This document shows, in pieces, positions 34,455 to 46,573 of a DNA stretch of 64,000 bases (positions within the stretch are counted from its first letter, which is position 1; each line of letters opens with the position of its first letter). A model generated the notes under the pieces. That model was not told the DNA's origin and did not search any database. It saw only the letters and a program-made list of their open reading frames with translations. Both the position numbers and the translations under genes were made by a program. Location of the stretch: assembly GCA_949317995.1 (NCBI GenBank), contig OX439039.1:73232002-73296001 (forward strand), given 5' to 3'. Source of the DNA: Acholoe squamosa. Its lineage: Eukaryota; Annelida; Polychaeta; Phyllodocida; Polynoidae.

Positions 34455-35140
34455 GGTCATAAGCCTAGGCCTATTTATCAACATGGGGAGTATTACGGGG
34501 GGGGTCGATTGTAAAAATTTAGCCTCTTTTAGCAACAACAACAAAAAAAAAGAGAGAAAAAAAAAGGCGCTACTACTATATAGGTCAAAGAAGGGTATCA
34601 AATTTCTTCTCAATTCCAGCATTCCCTCTATTGAGGTTGCCCATAATATTAATCCTTTCTGTTGTAGGAGGTTTCCTGGTAATTACCATAAGTAGGTAAT
34701 AAGTCACGTGACTAATGCCATTGGCCAATCTGGCCCCAGCTCGACCACTAGTGTGAGTCGTCTCTGGCACCTAACGTTTGTGGGTAAAAGAAGTTTTTTT
34801 CGCTGGTTGCTGTAGTGCTTATTTGTAGGCAGGTACCTCGCATAGTAATCTTCCCCAGAAAATGGGGACCATCAACCCCATAAACCAGAGAGGTATTCCC
34901 TAGAATCCCGACTGGGTGAGACTGGCCATTGGCCAGACTAGGTCATGTGACTGACCTACTTATGGTAATTAATAGGAAACCTAGAACAGAAAGGATTATG
35001 GGCAACCTCAATAGAGGGAATGGGGGTGCAAGAAATTTTGACCGCTGTTGAGAGGCTGGGGGTGTAAAAAATGTTTGCGCATCTGCATGAAAACCCACCA
35101 CCCCCTCCCCTGTTGATGAATAATGACCACGAAATGTCTC
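34455..35140. mobile_element. Composite inverted-repeat element related to the G-rich Harbinger-like MITEs, copy B
   Basis: Outer parts match the G-rich family: TTTATCAACATGGGG on the left, and CCCCTGTTGATGAATAATGA on the right. Inside are two inverted arms of about 100 bp (34620-34725 and 34925-35017; both read CATTCCCTCTATTGAGGTTG on opposite strands). They enclose a 200-bp core shared with 6407-6605. Outer ends are eroded; no target duplication. Confidence 0.55.
34726..34924. repeat. 200-bp interspersed repeat, copy 2 (core of the composite element)
   Basis: Same sequence as 6407-6605 in the same orientation, sharing CCAATCTGGCCCCAGCTCGA, GCTGGTTGCTGTAGTG and GGGGACC landmarks. Confidence 0.55.
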
Positions 35141-35169
35141 AGAAGCCGGTCTCTCAGCTAACACTTTAA

Positions 35170-35316
35170 AGGGGCCCTGGCACGGCAAAGTACAACATGG
35201 GTACCGAGCCATAGATCGTTGGTAAACTCGTAGGAACCAGCGGAGCGCCCTGGTTGGTCAATCGGTGGTCACGTGACCTTTCAATGCAGGCATGCATTCG
35301 CAGTCCCAGGGCCCCT
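35170..35316. mobile_element. TTAA-flanked AGGGGCCCTGG element, short copy
   Basis: Ends AGGGGCCCTGGCACGG and CCCAGGGCCCCT, each bordered by TTAA (35166-35169 and 35317-35320). Shares GGTACC, GGAACCAGCGGAGCG and GGTCACGTGAC with the hairpin copy at 44281-44599 but is half its length and not a full foldback. Confidence 0.7.
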
Positions 35317-35320
35317 TTAA

Positions 35321-37233
35321 ACACATTTGCTTTGCCACCTTAAAAAGCATGCATATTTTGTAATGGACAAGGTCTAGGTCAATTCCTCATGGTTGCAGGC
35401 CGAAATGAAATTGAATGATAAAATTGAACTCACCAGTTCCATTCCAAACATATAATGGATCGAAACAACTTACAAGGGGTAGGCCCCTATGCTCGATTCT
35501 CCGGCACAGGATGAACAGGTATACCACAAATTACTACATTGTATTTGGTATTAAAGCTGGTATAAAACCTGATATAGCTTTGTCTGATATGTGTTTCAAA
35601 GAATTGTATACCCCTTCCCCAGTCATAGGGTGCCATTTATTCTGGTTAGATGTGCTTCATTGTTTACACATCATTGGACTCTTAGTTTCAGCTGGTCTCT
35701 CCTCTTTGGTGGGAAGGGAAACCACTTGGTTAATTAGTTCTGGTCACAGCCACCTAGGGGCAGCACTGAGTGGTCTGCTCTGCTGTCAGGCATCCAAATC
35801 AAAGGTACCACCACTATAGAGAAGTCTGCTTTGTGGCTCCATCTGCAGCCACTGTGCTGGTGCAATCAAGACTGCTTATTGACATGAATAAAATGCTGGA
35901 AGCATTTTATTTTGGCACATGTATATGCTTGAATTTAGAATGGTTAGACTGCGCTGAATAGATCAGGATTTTGCCAGGACACTTTCACAACTGGGGTGAT
36001 GATAGGTATGCAGAAAGTGGAACATCTTTGTATTTGAACTCTTGTGCCAGCTTTAATAGGACCCCTTTCCCTATGCTATCCTTGATTTTGACCATAAGAT
36101 AAATTATTGTGTGCCCGATTTTTTTTCAACCTTTTTAATGAAACACAATTACACAAAGGATGTCAGAACATTAGCTAACACTACAGCGAGAAATGCTTTA
36201 CCATACTTAAGGGACCACTCTGTGCTCTTACTGATTTCCCCATCATCTGAAGTTGGCCAGCTGCAAATCTTCCAGAGAAGGCAGATGAGTAGCGTTCCAG
36301 CAGCTCAGTGCTGCCACCTGCAGGGTAAGAGCAGCACCATAATTGAATGATTTCCCCTGCCACTACACCAAAACACGCTCAGTGCCTTGTTGCCGCTAGC
36401 GCTATATGGCACTGATATCACGCTATTTGGATCCGCCAAAAGTGGCTGGATTTCAGAATGAGGCAACATAGCCTCAAACCACCAAGCTCATTTTATATTG
36501 AAAATATTTCTTATTGTTACTATTGATGAGGAATTCTCAGAGTTTTTGACAAGAACAAATGTTATGATAGTAGACAATTATGTCATATCTCGTTATTTAG
36601 CTCATTTATACACAAAGGTTTAAGAACTACAGCTCTCAAATCAAAACAACCCAAAAGCAAGATGGCCACCAACAGTTTCTCAAGGCCATTCTTGACTGAC
36701 TTTCAGCAGCTACAACTCCTTTAGATGTTGGAATTAAACAATCATTTCTTGTCTAGAGCTAGATTATTATGATGAAAGTATCCTCCTAACATTCAAATAT
36801 TGTGGGGACATCTGTTATATGCCACTCTGGAACGTAAACAAACACATTTATTATGCACAGAGGTACAGGGTCGCGTAGCGGATGAACACAGCGCCTTCTG
36901 AATCCAGGCGTTGTGAGGCACGGACGTACCCTGCCACCAAAAACAAAAGATATGAAAAAAAAGTAACTATTAAAGTCAGTGTTGGGTCCAGGATTTTGAA
37001 AAGATACCTTTGAAAAGGAGGGTGCGGCCTAATTTGGCTAAATGCTAGGCGTTAAAGAGGCAAATAAACTCTAGTTCATGGCATGGTAGCCCTAACCCAT
37101 GCTGTCCCCTTTAATATGTATGACCCCGTGTATGACTAGGTGAATACAGTCTCTATATACCATAGATCCGCCCAAATTCAAACCAGTTCTATTTGAAATT
37201 AAGTTGAAAGCAGGTGTGCAATTACAGTTGGTG
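35321..37233. other. Intergenic; no gene model
   Basis: No recognised transposon through most of this stretch. Frames at 35415-35819 and 36111-36363 have no identifiable domain. A CAGGGTAAGAG donor-like site lies at 36321 on the plus strand. A short CpG-rich segment on the minus strand at 36851-36930 is treated as a finding. Confidence 0.4.
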
Positions 37234-37546
37234 GTCAGTCGGGAGTAGTTTTGGGAAGATCGGAGATAAGATAAGTGTCCAATTGAGGCCTTGTACTCCT
37301 GGCCCCTGGTTTACAAATCTCTATTTTCTTTAAGAGGTAATTTATATTAGTAAAGTGGCTGATTTTTTTTCTATATTTTAAAATTCCTGATTTGTTTTAG
37401 ATTTTCTACAAATTTTCCTTCATCTTATCAATGATTTTGGGACTTTGAGAAATTCCTCTCTCACTTTCTATTACCCAGAGGTTTAGAGCCCCACTGCCTC
37501 TGTCCACATCACCCTCCCCCCAGGGGAGGTTTCAGAAACGACTGAC
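37234..37546. repeat. Interspersed repeat with GTCAGTCG termini, copy 2
   Basis: Full-length match to 5279-5611 in the same orientation, with inverted ends GTCAGTCGGGAGTAG and GAAACGACTGAC. Confidence 0.55.
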
Positions 37547-40500
37547 CTAGACCTGTAAATAGGGATGAGTGATCCATAGGGTACGTCACCTGCTTTCTTA
37601 AAAAACGCGAAATAGGGCCTCTTCACATACATTTCAAATGTCTCTGGATTCCAAAATAAGGGGTCTTTTTCCTGGAGAAAATTCCGTGGATTTGGAATTA
37701 AGGGTAATTTTCTCTCCAGTTTGAGAAAGACTTCAAGGGTCAGCCAAAGAAGGTACAGAAATGGCAGACCACTCATTGGATAGGGAAAAGCCTGCAAATG
37801 TTGATTCCAATATCTATCTAAGTTGAAATAGACATCTGAGCAAAGGAGCAAAAAATAAATAAAAAAATTGCCCTCTCCACATCTTGGCTATGCAAAATCC
37901 ATAGACAAATAAATTTTCCTAGAAAAATAAAATAAAAATTTCGCCCTCCCGCTCCATTTTCTAAAACTGAAAATCCATAGACCAACTTTTTGATTTGGTG
38001 TGGCCTAATGGATGGGAAAGTCATTACTAAACCTATGATATTTTAAAACACCAAAGTATCTCCTTGTTTTCTAGACTAGAGTGTGTTTTGGGCCTCCGAA
38101 AATATACATTTTCTTTTTCAAGAAGGAGCCTTTTCCAGCTCAAAACCAGTGGATAAGGGGTATTTAAAACCGATGATGTCTCCTTTTTTGCTGATATGCA
38201 TATGTGCACCAGACACCAAGGGGAAGAGGAGATCTGGGCATAGACCCTTTAAAGTGGGCTGGGAGAGGCTCAAATAGGAATGAATATACACGTCATGATT
38301 GATGGATAGGAAGGGAAAATCTTGCTAGTTTCTTGTTTTTATTTATCTCTTTTAATTCCTGGGGGTCAAAATGTGGGTAACCTTACATCTTTCTTTCTTT
38401 CAACCTAACTACCCTGAAATCTTAGACGGTCTTTGCCATTAATAGTTAGAAATGCTGACCCATGATAAGCGCCTGAGTTCATAGAAATTAAGAGGGTCGA
38501 TCAAAATGTTAGTTTTCCCGTCTAAAGAATTATACTACCAGGGATCGATATGATAAATGAATTCGTTAAATAACTTAAAAAAAAAAAACACTTAAAGTTA
38601 GCAAAGTGGGGGTCCAACAAATAAAGTTATACCGACCTATATATAAAGTATATAAAGCTGCTGCAGAGATGCGACTATCATAGTTCATGTCTGCCCCACC
38701 AGATGGAACCACTGTATGAGTACATTTTGCCATCTTACGTGCCATCAAGGTTCTAGTGCCCCTGTTTTCTCTTCATCTTTTTCTTTTTTTTTTAATTCTT
38801 TTAATTAGGAAATTATGGAAGTCGCGAGAGTTTTCCAACGCGGATAACAAAATATTAAACATGCCCCAACCTTTGAGCGTTGCCCGAGGGTCATTAGGAA
38901 TATACATATAGAACTGCCCCTTCCTAAAAAAGTGATATGTCTGGACAAATTTTATCAGTATATACCACCACGGGTTTCCTTTCATCCACCATTTTCTGTT
39001 CTTCCTCCGTCATCCACCCACCCTCCCACCCCACCCCCACCCACCCAACCAGCCTCTACCAGAGGCCGCCATTAGACCCTACACACACGCCCCCCTGTTA
39101 CCCATTGTGTGGCTGTACCGTAAACTCCCTTAATAACTGTTTTATATACGAGAGCCGACCCCCACCCACCCTGTACAGCCAACCACCCGCCCCCAGCAGA
39201 AAGCCTACATGGTACTTATGTATGGCTTCATGTTGGGCATGGAGGACACTGGTATCTCGATCTGTGTTATAAAGGACTAGGCCTATGCCCCGGGGCCTAT
39301 GCATCTTCTTTCCCACTAAGGGGTGCTATGCCCCAGTGGGGATCTATGCCCTCTGATATGAGCCTCTCTTGGCCTAACTTCTGTCAAATATCCCGCAAAT
39401 ATCAGTAGACTAGAGTAGTAACGACTGCTATCAGACCAACCAGCCCACTGTGCCATCAACCCAGATAAGGTTAATCCCCAGTTGATAATAATTTGAGGTC
39501 TATAAAGCTCAATTGTTCCTAAACACCAAAGGCTCCCCTTTGGCAATAGACGTAACAGGCCCAATGCCTACTACTACTGTCATCTCAGAGATATTCATTT
39601 GTTCACTGATCCACTTCTTCCTTCCAGTCTTTTCAGTCCACGGGGCTTGCGCATGTGCATCGCGGCCAGTGGAGACTATACACGGAACTGCGTTCAAAAG
39701 ACTCATTACTTATTCACTAAGATATATTTGCGCCAACATTCGCACCATCCCAGCCACGGCGCGAAAATTTCCCGCGATCAAAACACGTGGTCATTCCTAT
39801 CAGGGCGCTCCTGATCGAACACGTGATGTTTACTGAGTAGATCTGCCGCGAAAGTCAATTTTCCCCAAAATTACAATATCGCGAAGTTTTTGTTGCATCA
39901 AATGTTGATTGAGCAGGGAGCTGACACCTGAGGGGAGGGGGGGGGGGGGGGGGAGTGGGTGCTTGCAGCCACAAGCCCCGCGCCATTATCCCATATCGAC
40001 AGCAGCAAACAGAACGCTCAGATTGGTGCTCTGTGCATTAATAGAAATTAATTCACATCTTTGAAAAAAAAAGTGAAAACATGGGGCCCAAGTTAAGTTG
40101 AGCAAACTCCATCCTTAGTTACTCAGCATGAGTCAGTGAGTCAAATGGATCTAACTTGTAAACTAGATGCATTGGTTAACCTTTCAACTTGGCGCGCTTT
40201 AGTTTTTTAACTTTGTGTTCTTAAACTTAAAGAACGTCACTTTCGGGCCTATACATCACTTAAGAACATGGGCTAAAGCCCGGGGCTAAAGCATACAGTA
40301 ATTGTTTCTCCTATAAATGCAGCAAGGATTTTGAACTCCACAGAAGACCGTAGTATTCCGCGCATCAGGCTCCGTGCATATGGGAATGATATTACGTGAA
40401 AGCCCCTTTATCTATGCACCAGGTATTCTCCTCTTAATATCATCGAGTCTTCAAGCTAACACACTCTACAATTAAACGCATGGACAGATGTGTAGGCCGG

Positions 40501-41316
40501 GAGGTGCATGCAGAAATGACAGCAAAATTAGGCCTCTTAGTACTCAGTGGCTGGTCCAGGATTTTGAAAAGGAGGGGACGCGCCCCTGTATTAAAACCCC
40601 ATTTTCGATAAATCTAGGACTTAAAATAATCCCAACAACTGAACAGCAAAGGGGAGGGTCCGCGCGCCCTCGAGACCCCCATCTTAATCCGCCGCAACTT
40701 GAGCGAGAACATACAAAAGGCAGGTGGGTTAGGAATCTTCTCTGCTCCCTGCACTTGCTTGAAGACTTTAATCAGGGGCGGATCCAGGGGGGTGGGTCCT
40801 GGGGGACCCCCCCTTTGGGCCCACCCAAGATGTCCACTTTGTATGCCCCCATTCATGACATCTATATCTCTTCAATATAGTTTTCATTGTTTGCAAATTT
40901 TACAATTTATGACTCTACAGTATCTAGAATATAAAAAAAATTCTCAAAATTTTCTAGTGTGAGCTAATCCGGAAAAAGCACCGTCATATAATACATATAG
41001 ATAATGCTTAGCTTAGGCCTATATTAAGGCATAGCTTATACCTTAAACCCATCCCAGAGGAGCTTTATAGGTTGAGTTTGAGTGATATAGGCTGTGGTAT
41101 AGGAATGGGTCAGGGATGTAGGGTATATTAGATTAGGGCATAGACTATTTCCTCGCTCTAAGATTAGGGTAATCTACTAAATATCATCCCCAATGTGCAC
41201 GAGTGACCACATAGGCATCTAGGCATTCGGTGTGCCTTATGCGTGGGATACTAATTTGGGTTCCCCAGATAATTTTCTATCAGATTTACATCCCATTTAT
41301 TCATCACTTAGGGACT
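37547..41316. other. Intergenic; end fragments of GGATCCAGGA elements, no gene seen
   Basis: 40547-40600 (GGTCCAGGATTTTGAAAAGG) and 40774-40830 (CAGGGGCGGATCCAGGGGGG) are single ends of the family seen whole at 41317-42677. C-rich DNA at 39006-39060 is low complexity, and a long G tract lies near 39934-39953. GGCCGCCATTAGACCC at 39063 also occurs at 9040. Nothing else was recognised. Confidence 0.45.
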
Positions 41317-42677
41317 CAGGGGCGAGGGGCGGATCCAGGATTTTGGAAAGGGGGGGGGGGTCTAGGTGGCACGTGCCCCCCCCTAGACCCCATGAAATTA
41401 GGCCTGGTTATGACCAGGAATAGAAAGGGGCCAAAATAATCAGATCACTAATAATGCATTCTAAATTAGTTGATATTTTTAGATATCATTTAGTAACAGG
41501 ATTCCTCTGCTTTTGGAATTTCTGCTTTACCCCCCATGGAACCTGAGATTTTTTCCCCATTGAAGGTGCCCTATTTGCTCATTTTGCTCTCATAGAATCC
41601 CATACAATGGGGTCTAGAAATTGTGACCACTGAGTATGTTGCAGGTGTTGCAAACCAACAGACAATATTAGAGCGGGAAACTTCGCCGGTTAATATAGTA
41701 CTTCCGGTCATGTGATTTGAATAAAACTCTCTATGAGATCCCACCAAGATGGCTCAAGATGTAGACTTGTAGTCTCTCTTCATTTACCTTGATTTACCAC
41801 AGAGTATACCTACTAAGAGCCAGTCAAGTGAGATTTGATCACATTAGTGCAAACATTATACACCAGAGGGGGGCTCTGTGCTGGTAAGTCACCATGAAGG
41901 TGGGAATTTTGAATGTGAAACAGCATCTCTTTAATAGCATCTCTTCTTCTAGCCCCTGTAAATAGGCAGCATATACCTTACCTGGAGCCTTGGTCAAACA
42001 CACATACAGCCAATGAATAATTGTAAAGGCTCACCTCTTAGCAATGGCCTGAGGCCTAATCATTTAAACACAAGCAGTTTCAATATCTTAATTACATACA
42101 TTTGAGCACTGTGTTGTATGCTGCATTACATTTTTTTTTTTAATTTCAAAATAGAGATTAAACCAAGCATTAATAGGCCTCCATGGAAGATCAAGGCAAT
42201 ACACCATCATTATAGTAGTGATAGCTACTCACTTAAAATTGAGTTGGGACCCTCAGATTTGGATATGACATACTTTGGATCACATATTTTCATGTACATA
42301 CTCGTTTATTGAGCAGAAAAGATGTCTTCAATGATTCTAATAGCAGGTCTATAGTAGTACAATTGTTATGACATCCAACCTCTCTTTGGACATGAGATTC
42401 CTTTCAAAATCCCATAATAAAACTTGAAGGTGATAAAAAAGATGACTTTATATGACTGCATCTTCACAGGTCAATTAGAATTTTCTGAGGGCCCTCCCAG
42501 GGATGTGGATCCTAGGTCAACACAGTTTTGCGGTAAGTGCTGCCCTCTTGTGGATTGGCCCCTCTCTACCAGGAAGTCGGGTCCGGAATCCCGGCTGTGC
42601 CCCCTAGACCCCGCCCTAGACCCAGTTTTCCTGGCTGTGCCCCCCCCCCCCAACCACCCTTTCTGGATCCGCCTCTG
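41317..42677. mobile_element. Non-autonomous element with GGCGGATCCAGG ends
   Basis: The left end starts CAGGGGCG and continues GGGGCGGATCCAGGA. The right end is CTGGATCCGCCTCTG. Inside each end are G tracts and GTCTAGGGGGCAC-type sequence in inverted order. The bases outside are GGGACT on the left and GGGTCT on the right, a 5-of-6 match. 1.36 kb with no transposase frame, so probably a deletion derivative or MITE. Confidence 0.55.
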
Positions 42678-43024
42678 GGGTCTCATAGACATAGACTGAC
42701 ACAAGTCTGCCCTGTCGTATTTAATCAGAAATTGGTTTAACTGTAATAGACATTTATTGAGCCAATCAGAATTTGTGAGTTTGAGTGTGACCTTCAGATA
42801 GCCCTGTGCCTGCTGTAGTTCGAGTGTGGGAGTTGCAGCAGGTCGCCAGCTACCAGATCTATAACCCAAAATGCCTGTAAGCCAGCGACGAATCATGGTA
42901 CTTGTAGTGGTTGATGTGAGGCCAGCTTTATTACCTTGCGTAAAAAATGCACCATGGTTTCATTACGTCCTCATCAGAAAAGCACTGGGATTGGAATAGG
43001 GTAATTATCAGATCAAAGTGTCAG
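42678..43024. other. Short intergenic stretch; nothing recognised
   Basis: No coding region or repeat signature seen. Confidence 0.4.
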
Positions 43025-43205
43025 CCCACTTGGCTGAAAAAAAAAACGTTTTTTTTTTTACGTAAAAAAAGTTTTATGTTGGTTCCTAAGTTTGAAAAAC
43101 GTTTTTTTTTTTAACGTCAAAATAACGTGTTTTTTTTTTAATGTTTTTTACCCAAACCAAATAAAAACGTTTGCAAACGTTAAAAAACGTTTTTTGCCAA
43201 GTGGG
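43025..43205. mobile_element. MITE of AACGTTTTT units with CCCACTTGGC ends
   Basis: Perfect 10-bp inverted ends CCCACTTGGC and GCCAAGTGGG. The interior is almost wholly made of A and T tracts separated by ACGT, giving a dense array of inverted AAAAACGTTTTT motifs. The target duplication is unclear. Non-coding. Confidence 0.65.
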
Positions 43206-44280
43206 AGATTTAGCATGCAGGAGAAGGTGTCAGATATATGTAAATGGACCCCATAAGAACTTTGCTCTACGTTTGACAGCCCTAATATAAAGCATAGAAA
43301 ACTGGTTCATATAGGATTAGACACCCGATATAGTAAGTCTTGCGCATTAGATGTATTGTTCTTAGAGATTGCTGGTGAAGGGAATTATTCTGTTAGACCT
43401 TGTTACGGGTCCTAACTATTGGTTGCCTTTGGGTCGTTATTAGGTGTTCCAATCATGATAACAATTCTGTTCCTAAATAATTGGCTGGCTGTCAGAACTG
43501 TAGGTAAAACTATTCAGATCACTTCTGCATGTAAGGATATTACTATTTCCAGAATCCTAGATGGTCGGACGGGCTCGCGTGTCCCTTGTCCAATGTGAGA
43601 TATGCTCCTATTTTCGGTAGTCGCTTTATCCCCTTCCCAATCAGCAATGGAGCATTATACCCACACGCCTCCCGCCATAAACGTCTACTGGTATAAAAAG
43701 GGCACAGTAACTACACCTGGTGAGTAATTTCTGTACCATCTTCAAATAGGCATATCTTGCAATTAAAACTCTATTGCATTGCACATTACATTGGGACCGC
43801 CCATTAATTACATACGAACTTTTTGCCCAAAAGTTGACCCCCCCCCCTGTTGCACTATGTACGCATTGACACTACCCCCCCCCCCCCTCTGCGTACATAC
43901 TCAAGTCAGTGCCCCCCCCCCTTGACTAAAGAATAGATATGATGAATGGGGGAGGGGGTACTCAACACATATAATGTGTTGTGCACACTACATATATTAT
44001 CTGGACCTTTTTCAGGGGGTATTTTGTACAAAATTGTTTATATTCATATCCAGAGATGACCATTTAAGACACCCAAAAATACCCTAAAACCGAGCTCAAA
44101 ATACCCAAAATGCGTACACAATGAGTGTGCTAAAATAGCCCAAGACCCCTACCCCCTCCCCCTGTGCGCATTCGGCCTGACCCCCCCCCCCCCCCGCATC
44201 CCCCTTTAGTGCGTATGTAATTTATGGATGGTCCCATTGTGAATAGTCATGGTATTACTCTCGCAAAAATCATTTCTTAA
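43206..44280. other. Intergenic; C-tract-rich, no gene seen
   Basis: Multiple C tracts (43841, 43875, 43913, 44181) separated by related GCGTACATA and TGCGCAT sequences, probably a decayed repeat. No coding region. Confidence 0.4.
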
Positions 44281-44599
44281 AGGGGTCCTGGCATGGTAAT
44301 GCATGCCAGCATTAAAAAGTCTCGTGACCACCCCTTGACCAAACAGGGCACTCTGATTTTTCCGCTGGTTCCCGCGATTTTATGATCACTCTTTGAATTG
44401 GTACCCATGTTGTTGGTTTGCGGTGCTAGCTCCCCTAGCTTAAAGGGGGGCTAGCACCGCAAACTAACAACATGGATACCGGCTCAAAGAGTGAACATAA
44501 AATCGCGGGAACCAGCGGAAAAATCGCGGCGCTCTGATTGGTCAAGGGGTGGTCACATGACTTTTTAATGCTGGCATGCATTACCATGCCAGGGCCCCT
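44281..44599. mobile_element. TTAA-flanked foldback MITE (long hairpin)
   Basis: 319 bp that is almost one inverted repeat. The left arm runs from AGGGGTCCTGGCATGG to GGTGCTAGCTCCCC, and the right arm from GGGGGGCTAGCACC to CCATGCCAGGGCCCCT. Arms of about 150 bp match nearly completely, with a short turn at about 44435-44445. TTAA flanks both ends (44277-44280 and 44600-44603). Related to 35170-35316. Confidence 0.85.
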
Positions 44600-45185
44600 T
44601 TAAAACAGCTTGTTGATGTCTTCATAATCGATAGAGATCCTCCATTACCATGAATACATACATGTACATATGGTGTATATGGAACCTAGCAGTACTTTGG
44701 AGTAACATGGGAAAAAGAAAAAGGGTAAATTGCCCTATCCCTTTCAAATCTGCAAGTCTTAAACAAGCATAAGCATGTTTCTCTAAGTTTGAGTCTATCA
44801 AAAAATGTTCATATAGCCTATTCAGAATGTACTTTTTCTAGGCACGGCTTAACATTGAAAAATGTGGCGCCCTCACATCCTCTAGCAGGTTAGACCTATC
44901 AGTCTTAGCATCTGAGTTATAAAAAAAAGTATCCCTATAAATATAAGACCTTACCACTTAAATGATATGACTTTGGGTTTAGGCTATTTGCCACAATACC
45001 ACAGATAGCGCCAATCGATCTGTAGTGAGAATTCAGTTGGCATGCAGTAACCTTGAAGTACTCCCTGTTTACATGTATTTGACCCCATCACAAGCCAGTG
45101 GGATGCATTTTCCCAGACCAGCACATTTTCTCACTCAACCACTAATATAAAGCTTTGAGGGGAAGCTAATAATGCAGCAGGGTTT
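44600..45185. other. Intergenic; nothing recognised
   Basis: AT-rich, with no coding region or repeat signature. Confidence 0.4.
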
Positions 45186-45519
45186 CATACATGCCAACAC
45201 TCCCGGATTGGCCGGGAGACTCCCGGATTTTGACAATTTTAAATGGAATCTCCTGGTTTTGATTTCTCCCCTTAAAACTCCCGGATTTTCATCCATCTCC
45301 CGGTTTCTGGGATTATAATGCTCTTTTAGTCTATAAAATCTCCCGGATTTTGAATTGTTTATGATTTTTTGATATAAAAAGAATACAAAATGCTCAATTT
45401 TGTATAGACATTTTGCCCTGTAGACCACCCGATCGTTTTCTACATAGGTAAATTTGGGCAAATTAGTTTCGATCTCCCATGGTCTCCCAGTTTGGGTCTC
45501 TGAAATGTTGGCATGTATG
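45186..45519. mobile_element. CATACATGCCAACA-family MITE with 6-bp duplication
   Basis: Perfect 14-bp ends CATACATGCCAACA and TGTTGGCATGTATG, with GGGTTT on both sides (45180-45185 and 45520-45525). Inside, CTCCCGGATTTT and variants recur about six times. The long minus-strand frame across it is incidental. Confidence 0.8.
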
Positions 45520-46573
45520 GGGTTTAAAGACTGCTTTTATACATCAACATCGGGATCAGCAAAACCTTTGCTTCTGATTAGGTGGCGCCATCTGTGAATG
45601 GCGCACGAAACATTTTCAACCATCCACAATTCCCCTACGCTGGTCCCCACAGGTATTCGAGGGCTAGATACCCGCTGGCCATGTCTGATGACATTCTCCC
45701 CATATCATGGAGAGAAGGCAAGTGGATAGGTGTCGGACATGCTATTTTCGCTTGTGTCAGCTTATTACCTGTGCTTGCCCACTACCAGCTACCTCCTCAT
45801 TTGCATATTTAGCTATGAATCTTACACCCTGTCCGACCGTCAGATCTTCCGTTGACACTTTGGGGTGTTAGGGTGCCCTCTTGTGAGTAAGGTTTAAAAC
45901 AGGGGATGATTGACTGGTAACTTCTTAGACATGGCCTGCCTCTATGATGTCCCCAACATAGAGGCAGGTCGCCAGCTAACAATTCCCCTACACCGAAGGC
46001 CTGTGGGTGGTCCGTACGTCCACTATTATATATAGTGGAGGTACGGAACACCCACAGGCCTTCAGTGTAAAATTCCCCATGTTGGCATAATCTACATTGC
46101 CAGATAACATATTTCGTTAGGACAGAACGAGTTTTTCTTTTTTTTAAACTTTAAGAGCGGGGGAGCATTCTAAATCAGGGACTTAATTACTGGTCTGTCC
46201 AAATAATAGTAGATCTATAGATATACTACAGTGCTAAAACATTAAGATGCCAGATTGGATGATAAATATAGTACAGCATTTTGCAATGCAAGTAACTCGA
46301 ACAGGCACTTAATCTCTACTTTTTGGCCCCTTCTGATACTAACCTCATGTTTTCTTCGAGCATTATCACTGTCAATGGTTAAGCCTATGGAGAATGCATC
46401 CATTATCGCTTGTATATTTCATTGGCGAATAACTCCTCTCTTGGCGAGTTAAGCATTGCAAAACAGCAGCAGGTCTTGAATAAGGATCCATATTGACAAT
46501 AAAAATGCATGAGACAGTGTAATTCTCCTCCATTTTGTTATAATCCAGCAGTTTGCATGGCACCTTGAGTCAT
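45520..46573. other. Intergenic with two hairpins (45935-45968 and 45989-46069)
   Basis: First hairpin: a perfect 12-bp stem CCTGCCTCTATG / CATAGAGGCAGG. Second: arms of 38 bp matching at about 35 positions, from TACACCGAAGGCCTGTGGG to its inverse, around a TATAT turn. TTCCCC flanks the second hairpin on both sides. No gene recognised. Confidence 0.5.

Noticed and set aside
37483-37851. A 122-residue minus-strand frame
   Set aside because: Starts inside the GTCAGTCG repeat and runs into AT-rich DNA; no domain.
45135-45461. A 108-residue minus-strand frame
   Set aside because: It spans the CATACATGCC MITE and is composed of its repeated CTCCCGGATTTT units.
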